Assembly: GCA_051453625.1 (NCBI GenBank)
Contig: JBOZIK010000001.1
Location: forward strand, 233,351,476-233,415,475
Reading direction: 5' to 3'
DNA from: Welwitschia mirabilis
Lineage: Eukaryota; Gnetophyta; Gnetopsida; Welwitschiales
DNA length: 64,000 bases
Part shown: positions 23,480-35,368 of the stretch, one piece after another
Layout of the letters: the number at the start of each line of letters is the position of its first letter
Position numbering within the stretch: position 1 is the first letter of the stretch
Position numbers and translations under genes: made by a program
Notes under the pieces: model-generated
The model's input: the letters and a program-made list of their open reading frames with translations, nothing else
The model's database searches: none
Told to the model about the DNA's origin: nothing

Positions 23480-25400
23480 ACTAATCAAACTCATAAGAGG
23501 ACGACATAGGGTAATAGAATTCATGACTGATGATGCCCTACAAGAAATTGGTAGAAGAGGAATGAGTACACATGATGGCTAATGATGACGAAAGTCCACT
23601 GTATCTAAATTGATAATACATGTGTTAAAAGAATGCTTTAAGTTCATGATGTAATAAATAATCCTCCTACGGACATGAAGGATGAGATGGTTCAAGTGGA
23701 GTCTCTATCTACCTACATGATGGATTATGTACTTCTTGCTATATCTCCTTCTCCTTCTTCTCATTTGATTACTCTTCCTCCTTGTTCTCCTTAGAATCTT
23801 CATTATTCTCTTCCTATTCATCATCTGATTCCTCAGTTGATTCCTCCTCAGACTCCACTATCTTTGAAGCCTTCTTTGCATTCTTCTCTGTTAGGTCCTC
23901 CTCCTCTTCCTCTTCCTCTTCCTTCTCACCTGGAGAGTCTAGTGAAGGAGTAGAAGAAGTTGTAAGAAAGTATTATGATAATGGTGATAGAATATAAAAT
24001 GTTTTTATAATTTGTCTAATCCTCCTCATCTCCTATAAAAGATATAGTATCTACTGCTATGATTTCTTGTACTCATACAACTTCATATGAAGATATGTAA
24101 AAAGCTCCATTACTAGACCTACAGGCCCTATGGATCATGTAGCATATGTATGAGAAGATGAATAAGATGCATGGGAAGACTTTGTTCCTCTATTACATGA
24201 GAGTTTATAAATAGAATCAACCTCAAACACATGAATGTGAGTCAATGTACAATAGTTGAGAGGCTTGAAAGCTTTTAATATGGTTACATTGTGCTGCGAT
24301 AGAGGTATGTGGAAATGGTGACATAATGCTATAATCAAACCTTTATATCAAAGATTCATGTTATCAAACTGAATGGTGTGTACTATAAATTTAAAGATAA
24401 CAAATGAAGCATCAATATTTTGCTATAGATAGAGCTAATAAAGAAACTTGAGCCTATAAAGTATGACATCATCCATGTGTCCATTGAGAGAAAGAAAGAT
24501 GTTCCCAAAAATCAAGTGTAAAACTTTGTATAATGTAGTCGAGTGTCTAGATCTAAAGGTGGTCAAAGAATCCCAATTAAATTAAATCATGCTAAAAGTT
24601 CTAAGAGTAATCAAATCCTAAGAATGGTAAATTAAAAACTCCACCACAAAGAATATGAAGAACTCGAGTAAGAGTATCTAGAGTGACCCTAAAATTGACA
24701 CTTAAGATCATGGTACTTAATACTGAGTCCTAGATGAATATGATTTCTATATTAGCATAAAATAAGTCAACACCTCTATGATGACCTCTAAACAATATTT
24801 CAAGAGAGGTTCCCACTTATTGTACTCAAAGATCTATTCCACTGAAAGGTGAAGAGATTTGAATGTGGTAACCTAGATTTCTCTTTCCCTAAGCACTATC
24901 TTATATTTGAATTCAGTGTTAAAGCACATCTATGCTCTCCTATGCATGTAGGTAAAAATATCTATCTATCTATAGGTAACGGCTTCAGCCTTTTTACCAT
25001 TTACAGAGTGTGAAATTCTGAGAGCCATCTTCACTTAAAGCATTCTATTAGAATGACAAATAAAATATATATATAATATTATGGGTATAATTCTAGTAAA
25101 CTAACTGATGTAGATGAAGATACCAAAACATATATCATATGATGATCATATAAATAAATTAAAGTGCATTATCCATAGAAGTAGGAAAGAAATATGGAAA
25201 ATTTGAAGAAATTATATTAATCAAGATCATGTAAAAATAATGAACAAGAATGAGATTCATTTTTTAAAAAATAAGAGGTACTAAATAAAATTATATCAAA
25301 CCTATGATTGAAGATGAGATGCTAAAAAATAGAAGTAGAGATAAATATATTCCTTTAAAATATTGATCTAAACTAATCTTGAACATGGTCAAGAAGTGTT
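23480..25400 (-). pseudogene. E3 third (envelope-position) ORF relic
   Basis: Between RNase H and the 3' LTR, on the coding strand. An N-terminal block at about 24700-24830 contains LFYANIE and an LTRVLHI-like segment. Next come DVILYRLKFLY (about 24450) and the open frame 24135-24338. An acidic tract of consecutive Glu codons follows at 23890-23940. The order resembles the domain called putative plant transposon protein, followed by a charged tail; SIRE-type elements carry a third, env-like ORF in this place. Function of such ORFs is unproven. Several frameshifts and stops make it non-coding now. The Ser-rich plus-strand frame 23782-23997 is the shadow of the Glu tract. Confidence 0.6.
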
Positions 25401-25879
25401 AGGGGATGAAGAGAGGACCAAAAATGAAAATAACAAATGAGAGCTCTACCTTGAATTTATAGAGTGGTATGATTTAACAGTGAATAGTAGACCCCTAAGG
25501 TTTTGATGATCTACTATTTTGAGGATTTTCAGTGAACTTTGATCAAGGGTAGTTGACATTTGAAGAACATAAATCGACCAAGGTAGTGGACCTTCTAATA
25601 CATAGGTCAAATGACTAAAGACTGATAAAAGATGAGAGAAATGTAGTTAACTTAAGAGGTTGTCCACTACAGTTAATTCTCTATAATAGTAGGTTGATCC
25701 CCAAGAGAGCACAAAGAAATCTGAAAAAAAAAATCAATAATATGAGAATTCTAAACTAAGAAAAGAAAGATAGTAGAGTTTAGAACTAAAGAATATGAGA
25801 AATATGGTAGAAATAAGGAAGAGATAAGGTTTGAAGAGTTTAAGAATAAGGTTCTAAGTTTAGATATTTGCATAGGATG

Positions 25880-26400
25880 GTAAAACAATATTGAAAAATG
25901 GCTTTTGTTAGAATATTAGCTAATTGATGATTAGTAGGGACATACTTTAGTCTGATATCCTTATAATCTATATGATCTCTAATGAAGTGATGATGAATAT
26001 TGATATGTTTGATCTTAAAATAAAGGATAAGGTTTTTGAAAATTCTAATAATACTAGAATTATTATAGAATATCTAGTAAGGTTTAATGAATCCAAAAGA
26101 CTTAGGCAATACAAGCACCAGCTACTACATATTTAGCTTCAGTAGTGAATAAGGCTATAAAAGTTTATTTCATAGAAGCCCAACTTACTAAACATGATTC
26201 TAGGAAGTTATAATAACCACTAGTGCTTTTTCTATCATGTCTAGAACTAGCCTGATTAGCATCATAAAAGATGAATAAATTTAAAGTGGTATTTTTCAAA
26301 AACTAAATTCCATAATTTAATGTTTCTTTTACATACATAAGAATTTTCTTAGCAGCTTTAAGATGAGATTTTTTAGGTTTAGGTTGATACTTAATACATA
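25880..26400 (-). pseudogene. E3 RNase H, broken
   Basis: The minus-strand reading gives DANQASSRHDRKSTSGYYNF (about 26200-26260), then SWASMK and EAKYVVAGACIA (about 26110-26140). This is the copia RNase H signature series D-A-D-x-A, D-R-K-S-T-S-G and E-A-E-Y. The catalytic-region Glu and Asp are partly kept, but stops interrupt. Confidence 0.88.
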
Positions 26401-27400
26401 GTCCTATCAGAAAAATAATCTCATGCTAGCTTATGATCAAATAGAGAAGGCTATCAATCATGCTTTTGTAAAGTTTGATGTTAACATTCTTTCCATTTTC
26501 ATCAACATCAATTTTCTCATTCATTTCCATTAGAGTTTATGTTGGCTTGCAAGGATCTACATAAAACTTTTTTGATAAGTTTACCTATAAATTTTTGTTA
26601 AGACAAACATGTGCCATCTTTTCTTTGCCCCACCTATAATCTAAGAAATATTTTTATCTTACTTAGATGACTTATTTTAAAATGGTTAGTCATAAGCTTA
26701 GCAAACTCATGAGACATAGAGTTCATGATTATCCCAAAGAGGATATCATTAATATAAATTTGCATAAGTAAGAAATTTGAGTTTATCTTTTTAATAAATA
26801 TAGTTTCATCAATTTTAACTTTAATGAATTCACAAGCTATAAGAAAAGATGTAAGTTTTTCATACCATTATCTTAGTGCTTTTTAAGTCAAGAATGCCCT
26901 AGTTATTTAAAACCAGGGGATTATTCGATATAGATAAGTTTATTTAAGATTCCATTTAAGAAAGCACTTTTTACATCCATTTGATAAATCTTGAAATTAT
27001 AGTATCAACATAAGAAATAAAAATGCAAATAGACTCTAATATAGTAATAATAGCAAAGGTTTCTTTGAAATTAATACCTTCCATTTAAGTAGAACCTTGT
27101 GCTACCAACCTTTCTCTATTTCTTATGACTTTAAAGTTTTTATTTAAATTGTTCTTAAATACCTATTTGGTACCAATAACATTGTGATCACTTGGTCTAG
27201 GAACGAGCTCCCAAAATTTACTTTTCTTGAATTGATTAATTTTTTCTTACATAGCATAATCCAACATCCATATTTTTTGATTTTCTCAAAAGATTTAGGT
27301 TCTAAGATTGGAACAAAATAAATGTTTTCACAAATTAAGTTTTTAGTTTTTAACAAAATAAATGTTTTCACAAATTGAGCTTTTAGTTTTTAATTTATCA
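26400..27400 (-). pseudogene. E3 reverse transcriptase, broken
   Basis: The N-terminal part lies in the open frame 27144-27371, where SSFLDQVITMLLVPNRYLRT is the frame-shifted trace of the conserved W-x-L-V-P...N-V-I-G-T-K-W start. A neighbouring frame then reads RERLVAQGSTQ (about 27100). The catalytic box reads YINDILFG (about 26740), with the first Asp of Y-V-D-D changed to Asn. A 40-bp tandem duplication (27312-27391) lies in the N-terminal linker. No intact polymerase is possible. Confidence 0.85.
27312..27391. repeat. 40-bp tandem duplication in E3 pol
   Basis: Units 27312-27351 and 27352-27391 differ at only about two positions (TTAAGTTT against TTGAGCTT). The low divergence against the age of E3 points to a recent slippage event. 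Confidence 0.85.
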
Positions 27401-27572
27401 AATACATCACTAATAATAGATAGAAAGATCATTGGGCATAATTATTTCTTTAGCATTTTAGTTCCTTTATGAGGAGAGGAAGTGAAGAAGTAGGATTTTG
27501 TCCATTTGATTTAATTCTTTTTAGATATTAACTCTACTCCATTATTATCATTGTTATTCTTTTGAATACTTT

Positions 27573-27720
27573 TATCAATCTTTATATGAACACATTNNNN
27601 NNNNNNNNNNNNNNNNNNNNNNNNNNNNNNNNNNNNNNNNNNNNNNNNNNNNNNNNNNNNNNNNNNNNNNNNNNNNNNNNNNNNNNNNNNNNNNNNTATC
27701 AATCTTTATATGAACACATT
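27573..27720. repeat. 100-N gap flanked by an exact 24-bp repeat
   Basis: 27573-27596 and 27697-27720 are identical, with the N run 27597-27696 between them. As at 3258-3717, this looks like an unmerged contig overlap. The integrase-to-RT linker reads on if one copy and the Ns are dropped. Confidence 0.9.
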
Positions 27721-28450
27721 CTTCAACTCTTCTTGAATTTTGGTTGAACAACTGGTAGGCTCTATTAGTTTTAGAATATCAAAGAAAAATTTCTTCTAAA
27801 GATTTAAAATCAAACTGCTTTATCACATCATCATTCTTCAATATATAACATTTACTACTAAATATTTTAAAATATGAAACATTTTTCCTCTTTTATTTTT
27901 ACATCTCATAAGGAGTTTTATTTGTACGAGGTCAAGGAAAAGCATGGTTGGATATATAGCAAGTAGTATTAAGAGCTTCAGCCCAAAATATCTTTACTAT
28001 ATCCTTTTCTTGAAGCATAGTTCCAGTTTTTTCTTAAAGAATCCTATTCTTTCTTTTAATTACACCATTTTGTTATGGAGTTCTTGAGGTAGAAAATGCA
28101 TGACATACACCTTTATTCTCATATCATTCATTAAAAGATTCATTTTCAAATTCTCCTCCATGATTACTTCTAATCCTTTTAATGTTAATTCCATTTTTAA
28201 TTCTTTTATATAAGATTTAAAATTTTCTAAAAGATTAATTTTTGTGTATGAGAAATATATTCCAAGTGAATTTAGTATAATCATCAATCACAACTAAAAC
28301 ATATTTCTTTTCACCAAGACTTTCTACAGAGGGTAGGACCTATAAAATCGAGATGAAGTAAATCTAGAGAATGTTGATAAGGAACTTGATTATTTTGAAA
28401 AAATCTCTTTCTGGTTTGTTTTTTTAATATAAAAGATCTAAAAAAATCTC
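27721..28450 (-). pseudogene. E3 integrase, broken
   Basis: The minus strand shows HSLDLLHLDFIGP (about 28330-28370), the start of the copia integrase core. The Asp-containing N-H-G-G-E-F-E-N-E-type block at about 28145-28170 follows. Next is the P-Q-N-G-V stretch at about 28070-28090, shifted in the open frame 28060-28287. The core then runs to IFWAEALNTTCYI (about 27965-28000). The C-terminal K-T-P-Y-E-M block is at about 27910. Homology is colinear; several stops and frameshifts. Confidence 0.87.
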
Positions 28451-28550
28451 CTTTTACTTTGCTCATAGTAAAAATGCCCTTAATAATACTATTCTTAGAA
28501 TTATTATATAGATTCTTATAGTTAACATGACTAAGATGTTTATGCTAAAA

Positions 28551-28900
28551 TTTACTTTAGTTACTCATTAATTACCTAATGGAACAAATAATAATCTTTC
28601 CATATTTATCTAGAACATGATAATTTGAAGTATTAAAAAGAACAGATGTACCTCTATCACAAATTTGACTAATGCTAAGAAGGTTGTGCTTTAGTCCATT
28701 GGCATAGAGAACTTCATGTATACTTGGAAAGTATTTTTCACCTACTGTACCAATAACTTCCACCATATCTTTTTCATTATCTTCAAATGTTATAATCCCT
28801 CTATTGCATTTTTGTCTATTTTTGTAAATCTACTAGTGTCTCCAGTCATGTTTCTAGAGTAGCCACTATTAAGATATCAATAAACATCATTAGTGGTAGA
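28551..28900 (-). pseudogene. E3 protease/pre-integrase segment
   Basis: The open frame 28572-28766 contains HEVLYANGLKHNLLSISQIC, the gag pre-integrase signature of SIRE-type copia elements. It precedes the integrase zinc region. The part at 28780-28900 should hold the protease end but is too eroded to place the D-S/T-G site. Confidence 0.8.
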
Positions 28901-28999
28901 TAATGTGGTATGAATCAAAAGACTTTTATGAGCCTTTTCATTACTTCTTCTAATGTCAAAGTTAGATATTTTTAACAAATTTATAGCTATATAAGTTCT

Positions 29000-30860
29000 A
29001 AATTAAGAAAATAAATTGCTGATATAACAATTAAGTTTAGTGTGCCCAAACTATTACAAAAATAACATATGAAAAATTCCTTATTTTTCTCACTGATTTT
29101 AATATTTTGAGAGTAAGGTTAGGTATCACCTAAGTTAAAACTTCAATAAATCAATCTTTACCTTTATAAAGTTGAGAAGCTATGATAGATAAGGTTAACA
29201 TAAAGGTAGAAGATTAGAGATGCAACATATCAAAGTCCACTCTTATCACTAGGTGTTCTTTTCTTATAAAGTATAGTTTTCAATGACCTATTACCTATGG
29301 AAAACTTCAATATAATTTTATTCAAACCATTATTTTTAGAAATTAAACACTTACATTACTTTTTCATTACTTTAGTAAGATCTTAAAAATGATGAATTTC
29401 TTTCCCATATAGTGCCTTTTGGAAAACCAAGTTATTTCTTGTAATTTCAAAATTAGAAGATAATTTCCTCTTTTCTAATTTAAATTGAGATATTCTCTTT
29501 TTCAAACTAGTATTATCTTTGATAATTATTTTTCTTTCTTCAAATATCTCTTTGTAAATATCAATCAATCTTTCATTCTCCTTCTTATTATCTTCCTCAA
29601 CATCTCTTATTTCTTGCTTAAGATATGCAGGTTCATCCTCTTTAATGTTTGAAAACCAATCTTTTTCATCATCACTTTCTTCTTCACTTTCACTATTTAA
29701 AACATTTTCCAATTCAAATTTAAGGGGCTTAGATAAATCTAACTCAAAACCATCATTTACCTTTATGATAAGATCCAAGTTAGAAGAGGTAAAAGTCATG
29801 AGAGAGGGCCTTTTATTCTCATGAGAGTCTTCTTTGTCTAATTCATTATTATTCCAACTAGTAATATTACTTTTTTCTCTATAGTTCTTTGAAACCTTCT
29901 TCTTCTTCTTATTTGGACACTCAGTTGCTATGTGATTAAATTCTTTACAAGCATAACTTTAGATTTGTTATTTTCTAGAATTGTTGTTGGGTCTTCAAAA
30001 AGATATGTTATGTTTTCTTCTATTTCTCCATTTCTTTCCTTTCAACATCTTCTTGAATTTTCTAGTAAATAAAGTTAATTCTTCGTCTATATCAAAATCA
30101 AAATTAGAAGAACTACAAATAAAAGAGTTATCTTTAGAAGTACACTTTGAAGAGTAATTTTATTTTGCATTAAGAGCCATACTTTTGTCTTTTATACCTT
30201 TTTGGAGATGTCTTAACTCAAAGATCATTATGTCATGTACAAAGTATTTAAGGCCGATGTTTTCAATGTTCTTTGTGTCTTCAATTAATAGGATCTTGTT
30301 TTCATAATTTTTTGGTAGAGACCTCAAGATCTTCTCAGTTATTTAACTTAAGTTGAGAGGTTTTACAAATCCCCAAATCTCATTGACAATGTTCATTATT
30401 TTGTTGTTGAATTTGGTAAGAGTTTGTGCATCTTGCATATGAATTTGATCAAACTACATCATGTGCATTTACGTTTTATCTTCTTAATCTAATTTATTAC
30501 TCTGAATGGTGCTGCAAATAATCCTATATATCTTTTTTAGTAGAAAAATTTCTTACCTTTCTATAATTTTCTACAGTGAGATCACAACAAAATAGCATTC
30601 ATGGCCTTATTATTGAGTATAGCTTGATCTTTTTATTTGTTGTCCCATGTGCTTCTTAGCTTAACCACAAAGGTTTTAAATACCTTTTTTGTATGAGCTT
30701 CCATTCGAGGAGTAAATCTTTCTTCTACAATAATCTAATAGTCAAAGCTCATGACTTCAATGAATACTTAAATACTTGTCTTCCAAAATTCGTAATTGTC
30801 ACTAGTAAAGTAAGGAGGATAATTGATTGGTTAACCTTTCATGATTATAATCCTATTTAA
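29000..30860 (-). pseudogene. E3 gag, broken, with acidic coiled-coil segment
   Basis: Gag N-terminus near 30850, UBN2-like capsid region to about 30150, then a zinc knuckle at 29917-29958 reading SYACKEFNHIATEC. The first Cys is Ser, so it is defective. The open frame 29383-29799 follows: an acidic start (ESEEESDDEKDW) and a heptad-like Lys/Glu/Leu-rich stretch that should form a coiled coil. Long acidic, coiled-coil Gag C-termini fit SIRE-type elements. Confidence 0.8.
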
Positions 30861-30897
30861 GAAATCAAATTACATTAAAAAAAGATCCTTTCTCAAA

Positions 30898-30909
30898 GCT
30901 CTAATACCA
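30898..30909 (-). promoter_or_regulatory. E3 primer-binding site (initiator tRNA-Met type)
   Basis: The minus strand reads TGGTATTAGAGC, one C-to-T change from the standard copia primer site. It is separated from the 5' LTR end (30912) by two bases, AT. It fixes both the LTR boundary and the element's direction. Confidence 0.92.
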
Positions 30910-30911
30910 AT

Positions 30912-32002
30912 TGTTAGGACTAGATATCCTAGAGGGGAGAGATGATTTGGAATAGCTGAGGTATTATTTTACAATTTGAAATCTTAACACTATGTTTACA
31001 TAAAAATAATTTTTAATCAAGTAATTATCTTTAGGTATCAATCTAGTTATGAACACAATACAAAAATACATTAAAAATAAAATAATGCTTACTTTAAAAT
31101 AATACTAAGTTAAAAATAACAATAAACACAATGAGCAGAAAATAAGCCTATTTTCCTTTATTTCCAATGTAGCCTCCAATGACACATAAATGAGACTTTG
31201 CTACTGTCATTTACCAATACAATCAGGATTTTATAGTAATCCTCAACCACAATTACAAGTTAAAACCATAGCTTATAGTCATGATACAAAGCAGATAGAT
31301 ATTGGAAGGAAATATAAAGAGTAGATTATAATTAAAGCATCATGGACAATTTTGACAAAACATATTAATCAATACAAACATCAATTATATATTAAAGGTA
31401 GATTATAGCTATTGTAGGGAGTTAGGATCAATTTAATTAATTGTTGGAGTCTTTAAAATGACTAGCTAGCATTCCAAGAAGAGTTTGTAATAGTTTCCAA
31501 TAGTTCATAATGGATCTATTTGCACTAACTATTAGCATAACCATCAGTCCCTATGAATTGGGGGCCAACCCCTCTTGATGCATTCATATTGTATAAGCTA
31601 GATGATCAACCTTAAGTTTGGATCTAATTAACCCCTATGTGATGTCAAACAAATTTTCCTTGGTTAGTCGACCCTTGAAATTGCTGAGTCAACTCCTAGG
31701 GTCAACCCCCTTCAAATAGGTAGTCAACCTCTCATTATTATGGTAGAAAATTTGAGAGTAACATGTGATCAATCCCTTGGAAAAATCCGATCACCTCTTT
31801 GGGCATTTTTTACCATTTTTAAGTAATTGATCAGTCTATCTTTAGTTGATTTATTTGACTTACACCACATTTACATGAAATCTGATATATGCTCCAGAAT
31901 GACTCTAATCAACATTCAATATTGATCTACAAGTATCATCATTTAATTAGTTCATTAGATATTATTTGGTATGTTATTAAGAGACAATAGAGAGGTGCAA
32001 CA
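30912..32002 (-). repeat. E3 5' LTR
   Basis: 1091 bp, matching 21913-23062. Start TGTTAGGACTAG; outer end AGAGGTGCAACA, which aligns base for base with AGATATCCAATA of the other LTR over the last 29 bp. The outer flank taata is the second target copy. Confidence 0.9.
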
Positions 32003-32007
32003 TAATA

Positions 32008-32610
32008 CATTCTAGGATCTGAAATGTTCAATTAATTAAGGTGCTAATTTTCATATTTTAACCCCTTGCATTATTTATTTTATTAATTATAATTTAAGAA
32101 ATACATGATTACCAAGTTGGAATTCAAGATCTCTTTTTTTGGTGATCTACAAATAACTTTTGTCTGTCTGATGCTTCTTTAAGGTTGTTCTTAGTGGTTC
32201 TCATTTTGTTTACCATTTTCTATAATATTTTTTATTTTATAGCTAGTCTTTTCATAAGTTTTGTCCATGTAATAATTTCCCTACATTTTCTACCATATAA
32301 AGCCTTAAATAAAGAATCTAAATTAAACATTTATAACTATTATTATGTGTAAATTTAACCAATGGTAGATATTATTCCCAACTATTAAGCTTATCTAAAA
32401 CACATGCTCTAAGAATATTTTTTAAATATTAAATAATGCTTTTTACTTGATCATCTATTTGAGGATGAAATGTGGTGCTCATATTTAAGTTGGTTCTTAA
32501 ATGGAATTGTAGCTAGAGCTAAATTTTGAATCTCTATTGGAAATTAATAGTAAGAAATCATATATACTTTTAGTAATATATCTAGTATCATAAATAGGTT
32601 TTACTAGGAT
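32008..32610 (-). pseudogene. E1 integrase, C-terminal half
   Basis: The minus strand reads ISNRDSKF (about 32510-32540), then TFHPQIDDQV (32440-32470), ILRACVLD (about 32395) and SWE*YLPLVKFTHNNSY (about 32330-32380), down to QTDKSYL and KKRDLEF (about 32120-32165). This is the D...HPQTDGQ...RACVLD...RRRDLEF series of chromovirus integrase. In the HPQTDGQ block the Gly is Asp. The frame was cut by E4 at one end and E3 at the other. Confidence 0.9.
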
Positions 32611-32615
32611 GAGGT
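32611..32615 (+). repeat. E4 target-site duplication, left copy (gaggt)
   Basis: Pairs with aaagt at 46602-46606. On the E1 coding strand they read acctc and acttt. Both are one step from acttc, which fits the integrase codons at the break, so each copy has taken one transition since insertion. Confidence 0.55.
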
Positions 32616-32805
32616 TGCAAAAAAACTACTTAAGTAAAATAAACAAGAAAATCCCAGTCTCATATTTCTTGAAAAATGATTTTGCTTTTCCTCTCTTATG
32701 ACATCAAAGCTTGATTTTATAGGCAAGCACACCCACCTAGATTTTCACTATGGTTCTTACTTTCCCTAAGTGTAGTATTAGAGTTAGCTTATTATTGTCC
32801 TAGTA
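32616..32805 (-). repeat. E4 3' LTR
   Basis: Matches 46418-46601. Shared islands include CAAGAAAA, AAAATGATTTT, GACATCA, GCACACCCA and AAGTGTAGTA. The plus-strand start is TGCAAAA. Confidence 0.8.
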
Positions 32806-32969
32806 ATTTCCACATTAAAACATGAATGTAATCTCTTATAAGGAAATTATAGTGCCTACAACAAAATCTTAGAAATGTGGCCTACAATTAAACCTCTTAG
32901 AAAGGAGTTATCATGTAAGAAACTAAATAGCTAGATTTAGTTATGTATCTAGTACCAATAGAATTTATG

Positions 32970-33060
32970 TATTACACATCCCATAATGCTAGGAAAGTTT
33001 GTACTACACATCCTATAGCACTGGAAACATTAAACTACACATCCCATAAGACTAGGCTTG
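32970..33060 (+). repeat. Three-copy short tandem repeat, about 31-bp unit
   Basis: TACACATCC(C/T)ATA recurs at about 32973, 33005 and 33036, each followed by a CTAGG/CTGG-like segment. It lies between the truncated RT and the 3' LTR of E4, where RT and RNase H sequence is missing. Confidence 0.75.
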
Positions 33061-33179
33061 AAAAACGTTTTTCATAATAAGTTTAGAAGTTAAATAAAAC
33101 ATGATATTTATAACAAAAGCAATTACATTAACTCATGATCAATTCTATCATGGATATAAAAATTATAAAACTCTTCTTA

Positions 33180-33400
33180 ATTAAGTGGCTTTACTTGAAT
33201 ATTAGTTGTTGGTTCTATAGTCAGTTGGTATACTAGTGTAATAACTCTATGTTGTATAAGTTCCTTATTTTTATGGACCAACTTCCATGTATCATTTGCT
33301 ACAAGTGCATAGTATTCTTCTTTCATGGCTTAGACCCACTAATTATGTATAAGGGTATCTTTAAAATTTGTTGCTTCACCTATAATGATTAGATAAAGTT
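33180..33400 (-). pseudogene. E4 reverse transcriptase, N-terminal remnant
   Basis: The minus strand reads AMKEEYYALVANDTWKLV (33276-33328), the canonical start of copia RT. Homology fades within 100 bp, and the palm with Y-V-D-D is not present before the 3' LTR. E4 is therefore internally deleted. Confidence 0.75.
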
Positions 33401-33779
33401 CTTCATCATTATCATCAAATGCGTGAGAGCTCTACCTATATTCTGTTTTTCTTTTTTCATCATTATAAATATCTTATAAAGTAAATTCTAAGTATTTCAT
33501 TTTAATCTTTAATAGAGATTAGCATTCTCACTAGGATAATTTAATGAGATACTATTGGAACTATGTTTTTATGTACTAAGAATACAAAAATGCTTAATTT
33601 CTCAAGCTTATATTATGAACAAACCATTTTATCTAAGAGGAACTAAGAAATTATAACTAGTGGATACATCTTCCTCCTTAAACATAGGACATTAAGCATC
33701 TAAAATTTACATAGGATGAGAAGAAGGATGGATCTTAGAAAGATCAATATGAGATACATTTTTTAAGATTCTAAAAAAT

Positions 33780-33988
33780 ACAAAACCATTAGAAATAATG
33801 CTCTTATGATGCTTAGATAGGTATACATGATATCCTTTTTATCAAGTTAGATATTTTACAAAAATTCTAATACAAGCATGTGTCCTAGGTTTATTACAAT
33901 ATCCATTTAGAATATGAACATAGCACTGACATCCAAACATATGAAGATAATTTAGAATAGGCTTATATCGATTTCATTATTTTTGTAG
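33780..33988 (-). pseudogene. E4 integrase C-terminal part, left of E5
   Basis: The minus strand reads KPILNYLHMFGCQCYVHILN (about 33905-33964), the conserved L-x-x-F-G-C block of copia integrase. The upstream half lies beyond E5 at 43119 onward. Confidence 0.82.
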
Positions 33989-33993
33989 GGGAA
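33989..33993 (+). repeat. E5 target-site duplication, left copy (gggaa)
   Basis: Identical to 43114-43118. An exact 5-bp duplication flanking TG...CA LTRs proves a single insertion event with both ends intact. Confidence 0.92.
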
Positions 33994-35365
33994 TGTTGTG
34001 ATTCTAATTTGTAAGAATTTGATGGTATACATGAAGTGCTTTTGCAGGATATTTATATAAGTTTGGATGCAATTCTGATGATTATGGAGATTCAATGGGA
34101 TGATCACAAAAACACATAATTTTGGGCATAATTGGAGGCATTTCAGGAATGTTCTAGTACTTAGTATATTGGAGGAAGATTAATGATGAAAGAATGCTGA
34201 TGTTCTTTACCTAAGAAGCTTTGGAAGGATTTTGTTTCCTCTATCATCTACATGACAGAGGGTATGAAAGCACTATACTTACCTATTATAATAGCAGCAT
34301 GGACTGGAGAGTGGAGCTAATAAAGCACCCTTTTCTATGGAGGTGTCATTCCAGTGTCATTCCCATGACATGAGGGACGATAACATAATTAGCGTTAGCT
34401 ATGAGGCTGATTACGGAGCCAAAAGCTATTGAATTCTTTATTGTTATGGGGCTTCATTCCTAATGTTATCCCCACAATAGTTAGGATGACAACTATTTTA
34501 TATAGGCGAGGCTAAATTATCTTGTAATAGGGTCAAGCATCCTAATTGGGCTACTAAGGTTTCTTCTCCAACTTCTAGGCTTAAGATTCTAGAACTTTTC
34601 ATGTAAACTATAAATATCTCCTTCTATCCTCACTTCCAATCCATCTTTTATACTTAATATGCTTGTAACAGAAATTGAAGGACAAGAGATCCATCTAGTG
34701 GCTATGAAAAGGAGTTTGCTTGGTGTTAGGCTGAGTCTGTTCCATTGAGGAGCTACTATTTTGTTGTAAGTGGATGTAAAGTTCTTAAATTAATCTAATT
34801 ACTCTTTAAATCAATATAATTTCTACTTTCATTTCAATTCTGTGATGTTCCTTATGGTTTACATTCATCATAGTATAGAGTGATAACTTTGTAATTTATC
34901 TAAATCATAATGACAACCTTTATTAAGGTTGATCTTGGTTAGTATTAGATTTGCATTACTACTTCATTTTCATTTTACATTGCATTTTATATTTTACTTA
35001 GTAGATCTCATAGTTTATGTTGGTTAAGAACTAGTTAAATACTCTTTTTAATTGATCTGAATCATAGAGAAGCTAGTCCTTATGATAGAAGGATTAGAAA
35101 CTAAGAGAGTTCATTCCATTTCTACTTGTATTTCATTTCCATTCACTTTCATTTCATTTACTTATTTATTTAGTTTTTGTTTTTATAAGATAAAAGACCA
35201 AAAACATCTTGGAAATAAATTCTCTAACTCTTAGCTTAGTGCCTTCATTAGGATTATGACATTTGAATGAACTCCCATTTATACTAGTGTGTGTTTTCTG
35301 CAACTTATTTGATTTACAGATTTATCCTAAAGAAATTCGAGATTGCATAAATTCACATCACAACA
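33994..35365 (+). repeat. E5 5' LTR
   Basis: Starts TGTTGTGATT, ends CATCACAACA, and matches 41749-43113 throughout. A TATA box lies 615 bp in. The interval from TATA to the LTR end, about 750 bp, would hold R and U5. Confidence 0.92.
34609..34616 (+). promoter_or_regulatory. E5 LTR TATA box
   Basis: TATAAATA preceded by CATGTAAAC and followed by a CT-rich stretch, at the same place in the 3' LTR (42360-42367). Probable Pol II core promoter of the element. Confidence 0.65.
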
Positions 35366-35368
35366 TTT

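Larger units (their letters stand above)
21913..32002 (-). mobile_element. E3: SIRE-like Ty1/copia retrotransposon
   Basis: LTRs at 21913-23062 and 30912-32002 share TGTTAGAACTAG/TGTTAGGACTAG starts and run in register to CCAATA/GCAACA ends. Target sites are aaata (21908-21912) and taata (32003-32007). On the minus strand the order is primer site, gag, pre-integrase, integrase, RT, RNase H, then a 2.8-kb stretch with a third-ORF relic, then polypurine tract and 3' LTR. The copia order (integrase before RT) and the third ORF fit the SIRE/Maximus lineage. The E1 integrase reading frame resumes across the insertion once one target copy is removed. Confidence 0.9.

Noticed and set aside
23782-23997. 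Ser-rich plus-strand open frame
   Set aside because: It is the antisense of a Glu-rich tract in the E3 third-ORF relic; composition alone keeps it open.
31976-31990. E3 5' LTR ending at GAGACAATA
   Set aside because: That boundary requires gaps and gives no target duplication; ending at 32002 aligns the last 29 bp without gaps and gives taata against aaata.
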